Of a DNA stretch of 64,000 nt, positions 1 through 10,532 are shown piece after piece (within the stretch, counting starts at the first letter, position 1; each line of letters opens with the position of its first letter). A program made the position numbers and the translations under genes. Origin of the DNA: Neckera pumila (lineage: Eukaryota; Streptophyta; Bryopsida; Hypnales; Neckeraceae); contig OZ018418.1 of the NCBI GenBank assembly GCA_963969595.1, positions 11,041,001 through 11,105,000 on the forward strand, in the 5' to 3' direction. A model generated the notes under the pieces. The model was not told the DNA's origin. It was given only the letters and a program-made list of their open reading frames with translations, and did no database searches.

Positions 1-797
1 GCACGGTAATTGTAAACCTCGTCACTCCAGTCGCTCATACTTATTGAATTTCCTCGTCTAACTCGTCACTTTTGATGTGCCATGTGAAAATCTTAAGATT
101 ATTTTTTGTGGACAAGCAGGTGTAGTTCATTTTCTACGCGTTTTCTCCAACTTGTCTTTCGTAGTGTCTCGTATACGTATTTGAAGTTGTGGTCCTCCTG
201 GAGTAACTGAAGCCTAAGTGGTTTTCTAACTTCCGCTATATGTAAAAGAAAATCGCCAAATTGTGAGAGATAGTAGAACGTTTATAGAACATTTATAGAT
301 GAGGATATGAAGGCAGAGGAACGACATCCTCTATGTAGCTTGAAGAAAAGTCTTTCTTGAAATATACTAAGTTGGGTGTCGGTGAACTGTGAATAGGAAA
401 GACGTACCTTGCCTTTGCTATCTGCCACTAACCCATGCCACGAAGGATCAATTCATCCTCATTTTTACGAAGAGAGTGCCTGCTGTAGGCAACAAGTTGC
501 AATCGACTGCGCATGCGAAGGTACCTCATTCTTTACAGTAAGAAAATGGACTACCATATTTTTTTTCTGGATGCCATTTCAAAATATTATGAAGTCTGAA
601 GTCGGAGTACCCGGTACTGGAACCTAAGCAAAATCTTCAACTATAATGACGACATAGAAAGTTTAATTCATGAAAACAGCTTAGGAAATTTTGGCTCGGA
701 CATGCGGATTTTATTTCTTTGAGGCATGTGCGCGTCAGATTCGAAAATTTTGTCGGAGCACATTTCAACGAACGGGAAAGGGATGAAAAGGAACTGG
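1..797. other. Intergenic, no gene recognised
   Basis: Only short open frames without recognisable composition or motif are present. I see no transposon end apart from the MITE that begins at 798. Confidence 0.5.
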
Positions 798-906
798 CAC
801 TACAAGAAAACAGTGTCCGAATTGACACGTCCTAATTGACTAAAATGTCCAAATTGACATAATCTTGTCAAAAAAATGTCCGAATTGACACTGCTCCCTT
901 GTAGTG
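798..906. mobile_element. CACTA-type MITE, 109 bp
   Basis: The element starts CACTACAAGAAAACAGTGTC and its right end, reverse-complemented, reads CACTACAAGGGAGCAGTGTC (17 of 20 match). It is flanked by a perfect 3-bp duplication TGG (795-797 and 907-909), as expected for CACTA elements. Inside are four short subterminal words of the form GTCCRAATTGACA in both orientations. Too short to code, so non-autonomous. Confidence 0.9.
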
Positions 907-1814
907 TGGTGTATGGAAGAGCAGGATCTGGCAACCATTTGTACTGCTGCCTTACGTAAAAAATGAGTTTACCTTCAATTTCTGAGACCCGTTGTCATGT
1001 ACATGTCACGTCATTTGCGCTTTTGTTGTTGAATGTCTTGCGTTGGCATATTATACCGTCTGTTAGTAAGCGGTTGAAATATTATCTTGTTCTTATTCAC
1101 CTTATATCTTGTTCTGGGAATTAGAGTATAATATATTTTATGATTGTGGCTGACGCTGTCAAAAGACGTAATGCAACAGAGAGAACGTCATTAGGAAAGA
1201 CCGTTTGAAATGTTGAGAACCCTCTAAAAGTGAGTTCAGTATGCAGGAGTTCCATGTATAGACTTCGAAGAATCCACGAGTTACACAGTTCTTACTACTG
1301 CATTGTACTTGCTTATGCTCTGAGGATATTCATTAACTAAGCAAATGTTCGATGTTCTTATAGGCACTCTTATGCCATCTCGGAGGAGTTGTGCAGTCTG
1401 GACTGCAAGAGCAACATGTTAGAGTCCCATGCTTAGCACCCCATCTCTTATATTGAACGAAGAAGGTGTGTAGTGTAGTAGTAATGCATTTCAAGATTCC
1501 GGTCAGAGGACTGTTCTGTATGTGAGGGGAGATCTGTCGTTGCATACTTCAAAGAAGCTCTCTATATGGCAAGTCTGAGGGTGGTGAGCTACTATGGCAA
1601 TTGGAATGGTTTCCTATCTATTGGTTCCAAGATTTACAAACAATTCCTTCATTTGTGCTGAGGTGTTTCACTGGATTGCACATGGTAGGTATGAATGAGA
1701 GAATTGAAGTGTGTACATTGAGTACTCTGGGCAGCAAACAGTGTTGTTTTCTTCATATTTGGCTGAGCGGAATTCAAATTAGATTGAAGAGAAGGCTGCA
1801 CAACGCGTCCACAA
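907..1814. other. Non-coding, probably 5' part of the CACTA copy
   Basis: No convincing coding exon is visible. By position it may be the 5' non-coding part of the CACTA copy whose first recognised exon starts at 1815, but I could not locate that copy's own CACTA terminus. Confidence 0.3.
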
Positions 1815-1982
1815 ATGAATGCTGCCTACTACATAGAGTGGTCTATAGCAAATAGACTGGGATTAGCAGAATATCCGTGCGCATGCTTGCAATGTAGAGG
1901 AGGTTTGGTGAAGAAAGTGCACATCGTGGAGAGACACCACAGAGTGAATGGACAAGACCTCTATCTGATGTATCCTGTGATG
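1815..1982 (+). pseudogene. CACTA (En/Spm) transposase, 5' exon
   Basis: This exon reads MNAAYYIEWSIANRLGLAEY and continues into a C-x-C-x2-C-x-GG cluster (YPCACLQCRGG), then VERHHRVNGQDLYLMYPVMV. That is the pattern I know from the N-terminal zinc-binding part of plant CACTA transposases. It ends at a good donor (GTGATG followed by GTAAGC at 1983). The next exon of the same protein lies at 10533, because an 8.3-kb element inserted into this intron at 2162-2169. The start at 1815 is the first ATG in frame and is not certain. Confidence 0.6.
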
Positions 1983-2161
1983 GTAAGCCAGTGTGTTCCC
2001 ATGTCTGCATTTCAAGTTGTATATTGTGCAGAACAGGGTTTTTGGTACATAAGTTGTTATGCAAATATAGTACATTACGAATTAATAAGATGTTCTTGGT
2101 TTTATTATCCAAATGCAAGTTTCATTATACATGAGTGCTATTACTAGTTACTCCATTGCTA

Positions 2162-2169
2162 TGGTTGTC
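2162..2169. repeat. Left target-site duplication TGGTTGTC
   Basis: Eight bases identical to 10433-10440, directly abutting the terminal inverted repeats of the 8.26-kb element. Confidence 0.85.
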
Positions 2170-2261
2170 CTCGGGGGGTTCACTATTTAGGGGGTTCATA
2201 TATTATGTGTGAACAAGGGGTATTTTTAGGGGGTATTTTGTTGGATGGGATCAATTAAGTA

Positions 2262-2270
2262 CACCCTATC
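2262..2270 (+). promoter_or_regulatory. Subterminal CACCCTATC word (left pair with 2349-2357)
   Basis: CACCCTATC occurs at 2262-2270 and 2349-2357 near the left end, at 10377-10385 near the right end, and as CACCCTATT at 10323-10331. The wider contexts AATTAAGTACACCCTATC (left) and AATTAAACACACCCTATC (right) match at 16 of 18. All four lie in the same orientation. They are candidate transposase-binding words. Confidence 0.35.
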
Positions 2271-2540
2271 ATTACCTAATTTTCTAATTTTGCATATTTT
2301 TAAGGGCCCTTCACTTAGTTTAAATTCGTAGGAGAGGTCATTTTTTGGCACCCTATCTTTATTATAATGAATTATTTTTATTAGAACTTATGAAATTCAA
2401 ATACACAACTGCTGAATCATACTGAAAGCATATTTAGAACATACAAATATACATATTGAAAGCACACTCAAAATATACCCATGAAGTTGCACAAGTGATG
2501 CCTAGGGACTTAATTGAAGTGGAAGAACTGAGCCACAGAT

Positions 2541-2785
2541 TCATTAAAGCATTCATATTCATTTAAGCAATTCCGGAAAGCAACTCATTTAAACATTCAT
2601 ACATTCATTTAAGCATTCACATTCATGCAAGTCCTTCAAGCATTCCAGAAGCATTCACACATTCATACATTCCTTTAAGCATTCACATTTATTTAAGCAA
2701 TTTCGGAAAGCAAATCAGTTAAACATTCACACATTTATTTCAGCAAGTCCTTTAAGCATTCCAGCAGCATTCACACATTCACAAC
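2541..2785. repeat. 130-bp tandem repeat, about 2 copies
   Basis: Two units share AAGCAATTCCGGAAAGCAA-like text at 2565 and 2695, each embedded in runs of CATTCA and TTTAAGCATTC. The spacing is 130 bp. Located in the left subterminal part of the 8.26-kb transposon. Confidence 0.7.
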
Positions 2786-3284
2786 CCATGTAGAATGAAA
2801 AAAGAAGGCATACAACAACTTATGATTTGCCACGTTATATCACTTACTGACAAACAATACTGTAGAAGAAAATCAAATTGCCATGTAGATGTGGAGAAAA
2901 ACTGTAATCACAAAAAAAAGAAACTACCAATACGCAATAGTAGTCACAATGGAGTATTCACAAATCTACAATTCGTGTTTCCATGTGTTCATAAACACAT
3001 GGAACACCAAAAAAAATATGGAATAGCCAAAAAAATGGGAATGTAATATGAAAATTGGAATAATGGCTGTAATGAATCGCGAGCTTCCTAAACTTGCTTT
3101 GGCGTAGACCTGTTCGAAAACTGCTGTCAGTACTACTAAACTGCAATCACCCTAAATTGCAGAGATGGCAAACAAGCACCAACAAATGGTGTATAGCTAT
3201 TATAGGAAAAAAACAAAATTGAAAGGTCTAGGGTGCTACTGTACTTCTGAAGGCATCAAAGGAATCGAAGTGTGCGCTCTTTAG

Positions 3285-3960
3285 GTGCCACCCAGATCAA
3301 GTCGCATGCCCTCCAATCCACAGCAGGCGGCACAGCTGCCCTCATCTACCACCCTTGCTGAAGGATATTACGAAGGCACAAGAGTTCGGGCGTGGTCAAC
3401 TGCTCCAACGAGCACAAATAGAGGCGGTCTGGTATGGTTTTTCCAATGCCTAGGACGTCGTCAAGGACTGCAGAGCTTGATCAAATTGCTCCACAACGAA
3501 CCGTGTCTGCGACTTGCACCGCCTTGTCCGTCCTTCCCAGATCAGATCAAACTGGGACAGCCAAAGACTTGCATACTCCTCACATGCAGCCACGGAATTA
3601 CATCACTCCCGGTTCACTAGCATGAGCTGCACCACATAATGCAATTGTTTTGCCTGATCTCGTGGCCCCATTGTTGGCGTAGCCCACTCTGCTTTAGGAG
3701 CCTTGGCCTGCTGCATAAGCCAAGACAGAACCACATCTGCTGTAATTGCCCTAACCTGCTTGGCCCTCCCAAACACCTCCCCATCCTTGTGGATTACGAA
3801 ATTCCTGCAGTCACACATCACAAGGAGCTCAAGATGAGGAGGCCAAGGACGCCAAGGAGGAAGTTTAGGGCAAATTTTGAGAAACACACGGAGCAAGAGT
3901 ACAAGATAGGCGCAAAATTGAAGCAAGCAAACCAAAACATGAGCGTTGTCACAAACTAGG
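3285..3960. other. GC-richer block inside the transposon, possible captured sequence
   Basis: Base composition rises visibly against the AT-rich flanks. On the minus strand 3935-3603 is open for 110 codons and on the plus strand 3285-3620 is open for 111, but neither gives a protein I recognise. Capture of a host gene fragment by the transposon is a guess. Confidence 0.2.
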
Positions 3961-4898
3961 GGCGGAAATTGTAAGATCTCAAGTTTTGCAAAATATAAGC
4001 GCTAATCCAACAAACAACGCTAAGCCGGAGAATGGATTGCTAAAAGACAAAGACAAGTTTTTCCGAGACAAACCTGGATTGAAGAATGCTGCGAGGAATG
4101 CCGGCATCGAGCTCCCAATGGACGTCCCGCGTCGGCAATGCGCCACTCCAACTCTGCATCTGCGCCACCATTGCCACTTCCAATGTCGCTTGATTGCCAT
4201 CAACAGGAATCGCCATTGCAATTGCCAAACAACCTGAGAACCCAAAGCCCAAAATCCTGCCGACTTGCATGGAAAAGCACACTTCAAACAACGAAAACAA
4301 AAGCGCCACAAGATGGAGCTAAGAAAGAAATGCAAGCTGAAAAATAGAAGATGCTATGCAAGGCTGAGGAAACTAGCAGAAGGAGAGAGAAGGGCAGATT
4401 TCATACCCCAAAATGCCCCATAAAATTTCCCTGAAAGAGGAGACAAAATGATTTGGAACGATCGAGAGCCACCATTTGAAGATTCTGATTGCTTCCTAGT
4501 CCCATCCAACCCAAATATGCCCCCCAAGTACGTGCCAATATCATTGACAAATGATGGCTTGTTTGAACTGAAATGATCACCAATCATTTCTGATGGCAAT
4601 AGTCCCATCTGCATACACCCAAAACCTAAACCCAAAATTTTTTTGCCCAATTCTGAAGGGCATTCTAGAATTTCCAACAGTAATAGGTAGAATTAGTAGC
4701 AAGACGCCCTAGCTTATCCTAACCCTGAGCCCAAAAAAATGGGGAATAGTATGATAGAGCCTCCCCTTGTCGGAAAAAAAATGGGGACTATGGTAGAAAA
4801 GCTAAACACTGAAGACAACCAATAGAAGAAGGAGAACAAAGCAAAAAGGGCACTACCTAGTTTGATCCTAGAAAATTTTGGCAAATATTATAATACAG

Positions 4899-4921
4899 CC
4901 CCCCCCCCCCCCCCCCCCCCC
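4899..4921. repeat. Poly-C tract, 23 bases
   Basis: A continuous run of C follows TAATACAG. Its length may be unreliable in any assembly. Confidence 0.9.
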
Positions 4922-5326
4922 AACCCCCTTTGTCTACAGAAATAAACTATAAGAAGTGCTACAAATTAGCGTAACTGTGAAATCAACCAAAAAAATGGGG
5001 ATCATTGGGACAGAGCAGTCCCTCTCTTGATCCAACAAATTAGCAAAAAAATATCAAAGACCCTATCTGCTATTGACCCATGGCTAATCGGAAACAGTAC
5101 AGAGGAGCAGAACCACAAAACCTACCAAGAAAATAAGGAACACAATTCAAGAGCAATACCTGTTTTCACCAAAATGAGGGGGAGCAAAGTAAGAAGGCAC
5201 TACCTTTTTGGGTACACTTTGCATTTTGGCTTAGGATGAATTAGGAATTTCCAAATTTCGTAAATATACATAGTCCTCATTTGTTATCATTAACAAATTG
5301 GTTTAGGGCATCGGCATCTTCGAAAT

Positions 5327-8300
5327 CTAGGGTGTAAATATCAATGTGGAATTATACTCCAATGTCGCGGTGGTGATGATCGTATCTACGTCAATACATC
5401 TATTGTCGTTGTGGTCATACTTGAACTTCAAATTACCGGGACATTTCCTAAAGTATTGAAGCATGACTTGAACTTTGCAAGGGTTAGAACTATTCTTCCC
5501 TGATGTTGAAGATAGATTCATGAGGTCAATGGGATTTTGGAGCAGATCCCATTGCGTACCAACACGTCTGCACATGGATTGAACCCGGCCGATCCACCAT
5601 GTACCATTGTCCACTCCCTGCAAAACACTACTTGGAGTTCCAGATTTTGACGCTAATGACGGCCGACCCTACTTCCTCTTGATTGCTGACCTCACAGTAG
5701 ATGACAGGTTTCTTGTACTGCGCTGCACAAAGTACATACTACAATCCAAGCCAATGCCCAAAAAACAAGTACTAGAAGATGCTGCAGCTGTAACATAATC
5801 ATCATGATTGTTAATATATATAGAATGTTTTAGCTGAGTCAATCAGTTCTAAGACAAAAATGGGTTACCATTCAATTGAGATTCCAAAATAGACTTATAG
5901 ATAGTATGTCCCGTGAATTCTACAGTAGGAATTACCCAAGGAGGTGATGGCACAGTTGTCACTTGCTCTTCATGCAAACTCAATATGTTTGAGATAGCAT
6001 CCCTCACTTCTTCCTGAACCACAACTCCTGCATCCTGGCCATTGGTCACGACATTGTTTTCCAATGTGCCCGCATTCACGACCTCCACCCCTTCTTGATC
6101 TCCTGGCTTCCTTATATTCATATTCTCTCGGATGACTTTGGAGTCACCGTCCTTGTCAAGCACCAATTTAGTTCCAGCCTTGACCTTCATAAAGCGCTCG
6201 TCCGTCTGCTCCACCTCCCATGGTCTGTAGAATCGGACCTTCAAACTTGGACGGGCATGCACAGTGGGAGCCATATTCAAATGGTGGAGCATTGTTTGGG
6301 CCTCCCTCATACCCTCTTGTGGTGCTGAAACAACTTCAGCACTAGTTTTGATATCAAGATAGTCACCAAGGTCAGAAGGAGCTTTGTCACTTTGCAGAGG
6401 ATGTATTTTGGACCAAATATTCTCCATTTTATTATGTTGCTTATTGAATTTCAGGCCATTCTCAGTGTATTCAACTTCAGAGAGATGGTTCAGCGTGTTG
6501 GCCGTGTTCAGCAATTTGTGAAAGTTGTAAGCCCTTTCGTTGCCATTCATGCCACCAATCTTGGAAAATAAAACCTCATAGCAATCGCTTCCGGTGAGAT
6601 GTAGTGGAATCTGCAAATGTGGATACCTATCTTTGAAATGGCAAATTAGTAGAACAACAAAATGACAGGACAACTAGATGTCAACACAACACTGTTGGCT
6701 CACAAAATGATGGGCCTTAACAAAGATGACTGAATTCCCTTGTACGGCATGGTAACCATACTTGAGCCATAATCTCCAAATCCAAAAAAAAAAAGATACT
6801 TTAGCAGCCAACATGATCCTAGACCGCAAACTGTGCCTAGGTGAGTAGAAAATGGAGATGTAATTGGCACAAATCTCAAGGTAATATTCTGTGCCCAGCG
6901 TACGCTCCTTGTAGACATCATCAACCTCTCTCAATCATCTCAAACAAGTCCGAACTTTATCAAAACACAGTTGTTGGGCTGAACTCCAATTTTGGCAATC
7001 TTTTCTGTCAATATCTTCTTGTCTTAATCCATGTTCATCTGCAATGAATTGGTTATATACATGGCTCACATGTTGTAATAAACAAACGTCCCCCCCAAGT
7101 TGCAAGCATCGCATAGAAGACAACAAAGGGTTAATTAGTTTCTTCCTGTTGTGGATGAAATCCTGGTTATGTAGACCGAAGGCATCACCGTTCACATTTA
7201 AGGGTCATTATTTTGTAAGAAACAAGCCTTTCCAATCTACGTCAAGAAGTGAACCAGCTTTGCTTTTGTAGTCGTGAAGTATGATCTACCTTCGACGGCT
7301 ATCCCCGTCACTAGTGTGCCCAACAATTGGTCCAACCTTTGCTTGGCACACAACAGCCCACAATTTGTCAATACTATTCCATTGCTGCCTCACCCACTCG
7401 GACTTGAAGCAATTACAGGTTGTGCATACAACCAATACAAGATGGGGCAGCTTGTCATGGAGGGGATTCACAATAATGACCCTTGCAAAGGACCCGACCT
7501 GATTGTCTCTAAAGGATTCAACAATTTTATTGTACCCATCCTCTCCTACCCCACATATAAGACTATACTTTGTTAAACAAACATGATTAGCCTTTGGCCC
7601 ACAAAAACTAGCAAGCGTGTCCCACTTTGCTTCCCATGAAATCCTACCTTTTACTTTAGTCTCGTCCTCGGCTAAAATCACCGGAATAGGACCAATGACA
7701 TTGTGGGGTGACTTTGCATCGACATAAATTCTAACAATTGCTTTGAAAATGTTGAAGTGCTCATCAAGTGGAAACTGAACCCCTTTCTTAATGTCCCGCT
7801 TAATTGTGCTGTAGCTAGGACCTGCAAAGTTAAGAGCAAACAAGTCGCACATTCGCCTGCTACGGTAGACCTTCATTGCCTGTGCAAAACACTGTGTGTT
7901 TTCACTATGTATATTACCCCTATCAACCTTGTTCAAATTTCTAGCAACATCATAAATGAGGTCCCAAAGTGCAGGCTTACCTCCAAATGCCCCCGTTCGA
8001 TGGGCATTCAAAATATTATGGCAAAACTTATGCACATTGTGGTCAGCAACAGCATTCTTTGCCATCTCAGCCAAAGTAGGACGCTTCACCTTAAGTTGCA
8101 TAATTTTAGCACGGGCAGCTCAATGTTGCAGCTTTTCCAACCTAAACTTTCTCGTGACATCTCTACTATGATGAGAAAGTTCATTAATTGACAAATATCC
8201 CACCCTAATACCACTAGACGTAGTTCTGGAGCCCCTCTTCACGATAGACTTGTCCTCCCTAACGACCCTTAGCTTGAAATTAGTTAGCCATGGAATTTTA

Positions 8301-9894
8301 GCGCATGAATTGCAAGTGAGATTAGCAAAACATTGAAGTGACGAGGACACCCTAGAACATGTCCTATGCCTAAATGTACCGTTGACTTTGACATCTTCTC
8401 CTAGGAAACACATAGAAGCGGGTAAATGTGGTTCCGGAAACCAATCTGCGCCAACATGTTAATCTTCTAAAAATGAAGTTATGCAATACAAAACTCTACC
8501 ATACACAACATTGGGCCCCCTAAAACCCCAACACATAACAGCGAGCAAGTTTCTATTGTCACTGCGGAAGAAATCACCTGGTTCTCCAACTGCCAAAGAT
8601 GCACCACCACCGTCTCTACAAAATGCATGCAAGTTTGGCTGATTTGATTGCACACTCGGTGTTGAAGACGTTTGTCGCTTCCCTTCCTACCAGTTAGCAG
8701 CGCAGGCCTTCTTCGTTCTTCATTCTTAAAATCTGCAACAAATTGGATGTGCCTCAAATTAGCCATATGATTCTTCAATGTAGACTCCAAATTTTTCGTG
8801 GACGGGCACAGCTAGAAGAAACCATCTCGGCATTAAGGACATTTGACCTTGAACCAGTAACTCTTTGGTTTCTCTTGCTGCAGATCTCCTACGATGTAGA
8901 AGTGCTGCGCTCCTTCTTCCAGGTCGGCACTGACAGCATGCATTGTATCAACTCCTTCTTGCATTAGACGTCTGTGGTCTTCAAGAGTTAGCAAGACAAT
9001 TTTCCCTTTTGGCGCTGCAGACTGAGGATGATCAAGGTAGTTGATGTTGTGTTTGTGACACCAAGCCTTAATGTGTTGGATACTTTGTAGGTGACTTGTT
9101 CTAAAATTGAAAAACAAATTCAGTATGGTATTCTTACTGTGATTTCCACTTGCTCCCCTAGTCCACTTCCGATATTCATAGCAATACAACTTCACGATTC
9201 CCACGCCATTTTGATCATATGATTGAAGTTCCTACTTGTGGTCATCAAAGTCGCAGTCTTTTAGATCCTTCCGTAGCTTCTCTGCTTGAAGATGATACCG
9301 ATCTATAGCTTCCTGGGGAATCAGCATCAATGTTAATCCTAAATTGCTGTCATCACTATCTGCAGCAGTTGTTCCACTGACCCTACTAACCCTACTAACC
9401 CTCGAGGAGCCGATAGGGTCAATAGGCTCTACTCCACCTTCTTTGTTCAGCACTACAAATTCACCCTCACTGTTCACATGAAGAGGCTCTCGTTCACCGT
9501 GGGATCCGTCTTGCAGATGACGCCATTTACTTGGATCACTATCCGTAGAAAGGGTACAAATGACATATACATCTCCATAGACGTCATTGAGTCACTTAAC
9601 TTTTTTCCAGATCCGCCGCTTATCCTCCAAGTCTTAGAAGTTGAAATCCTAGTTGAGGACGTCTTCCTTCTCCAACCGCAATCTCAGCGATTCTAGGGTT
9701 TCTGCTCCCTCCTCCTTCACCTTCTCAAATAGCTTGGGCGTAGAAGATTCCACCTCCAATGTCCAGATCTTCACAACGGCCACCACGGATTGCTGGAACC
9801 TGATTCCTCGAACCTCCAAGTACACTTCGTGTAGTACTAAACTCGCAGCCGAACCTTGAATTGGAATTGCAGTAATAATCAAAACCCTAACCAC
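5327..9894 (-). pseudogene. DDE-type transposase of the 8.26-kb element, inactivated
   Basis: Read 5' to 3' on the minus strand. An acidic/Ser-rich N-terminal region (9477-9232) comes first. Next is a region ending in a C-x2-C...H-x5-H finger-like segment (9204 to about 8750, ...FKVKCP, then CRDGFF, then KNHMANLRH), itself broken by stops. Then a Cys-rich segment (8413-8120) is followed by the catalytic-looking core (8101-7286) with ILAEDETKVKGRISWEAKWD and VGHTSDGDSRRR. Later come HNRKKLINPLLSS and QEDIDRKDCQNWSSAQ (7195-6935), WRLWLKYG (about 6770), a GGMNGNERAYNFHKLLNTAN block (6673-5849), and a C-terminal NGTWWIGRVQS block (5623-5327). This order resembles transposon proteins I know from animals and early land plants, but I cannot name the superfamily. 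In-frame stops (TGA at 8120-8122, TAG just after SRRR near 7284, more near 7215 and 8830) make it non-functional. No reliable start codon was found. Confidence 0.65.
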
Positions 9895-9979
9895 CCCAAC
9901 TCATTGCCAAAAACAAGTTGCGGAACCTAACGGAATGGAGATGCAATCACAGAGAGCCTAAATCCTAACCCTCATACAT

Positions 9980-10035
9980 ACAGAACTCACTTCACAAGAG
10001 AACTCACTTCACAGGAGAACTCACTTCACAGGACA
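9980..10035. repeat. Short tandem repeat GAACTCACTTCACAGGA
   Basis: Three consecutive copies of an approximately 19-20-bp unit lie just upstream of the minus-strand transposase gene, between it and the right transposon end. Confidence 0.75.
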
Positions 10036-10170
10036 GTCATCATCCATCCACCGATGGCTGGAGTTTCATCCAATTTGTTGTCATCTATACCTCGGGTGCC
10101 CCACCTATATAGCTACAGTAATCTAATCCCCAGCTATATTCCTAATTTATTGAATAGTTTTACACACTCT

Positions 10171-10240
10171 TTACACCAGTATAGGATATCCTATACCTCT
10201 TTATACCAGTATAGGATATCCTATACCTCTTTATACCAAC
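10171..10240. repeat. 30-bp tandem repeat with internal palindrome
   Basis: Units start at 10171 and 10201, with a partial third at 10231. Each contains the palindrome TATAGGATATCCTATA. It lies in the right subterminal region of the 8.26-kb element. Confidence 0.85.
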
Positions 10241-10432
10241 CCTATATTAGATCTAAAGAAATAAAATTGGACATATTATTAAGGACCTTATATTAGTTAT
10301 AATTCAAAACAAAAATTTATCCCACCCTATTTTATCTCTAAAAAACTTCAAACTTTTAGGCCAAAAGAATTAAACACACCCTATCTTTGATCATACCATT
10401 CCAAATAAAATTTTCTAAGTGACCCCCCCAAG

Positions 10433-10440
10433 TGGTTGTC
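10433..10440. repeat. Right target-site duplication TGGTTGTC
   Basis: Identical to 2162-2169 and directly adjacent to the right terminal inverted repeat. Confidence 0.85.
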
Positions 10441-10532
10441 GAAATGAAACATTGTTCAGGCTGGCAGTGAGGACTTCTTTGATTTCCCATAATTATACAA
10501 GTGCTGACTTAATGTTGAACCACTTTGCGTAG

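Larger units (their letters stand above)
2185..5326. other. Non-coding left third of the 8.26-kb transposon
   Basis: No transposase-like frame is visible. It contains the 130-bp repeat pair, a GC-richer block (about 3285-3960) and a 23-base C run. Open frames here have no recognisable composition. Part could be captured host sequence, which I cannot confirm. Confidence 0.5.
2170..10432. mobile_element. Complete class II transposon, 8,263 bp, 8-bp TSD
   Basis: The left end CTCGGGGGGTTCACT (2170-2184) and the inverted right end CTTGGGGGGGTCACT (10418-10432) match at 13 of 15 positions, and TGGTTGTC is duplicated exactly on both sides. The element carries a minus-strand DDE-type transposase gene (about 9894-5327), a long non-coding left third, subterminal CACCCTATC words, and short tandem repeats near the right end. 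An 8-bp duplication is typical of the hAT and P superfamilies. The short ends are not a standard hAT CAGGG end and I cannot assign a superfamily. It sits in an intron of a CACTA transposase gene, so it is younger than that gene. Several stops in the transposase show it is no longer autonomous. Confidence 0.85.

Noticed and set aside
409..627. 72-codon open frame on the plus strand
   Set aside because: No recognisable composition, splice context or motif. Expected by chance.
3285..4677. Several open frames of 70-118 codons on both strands within the transposon's left third
   Set aside because: They overlap each other in opposing strands, lack protein-like motifs and follow the local GC rise.
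9385..9410. CTAACC-type repeat resembling telomere sequence
   Set aside because: Only three units, and they code for Val-Ser-Arg repeats in the transposase frame.
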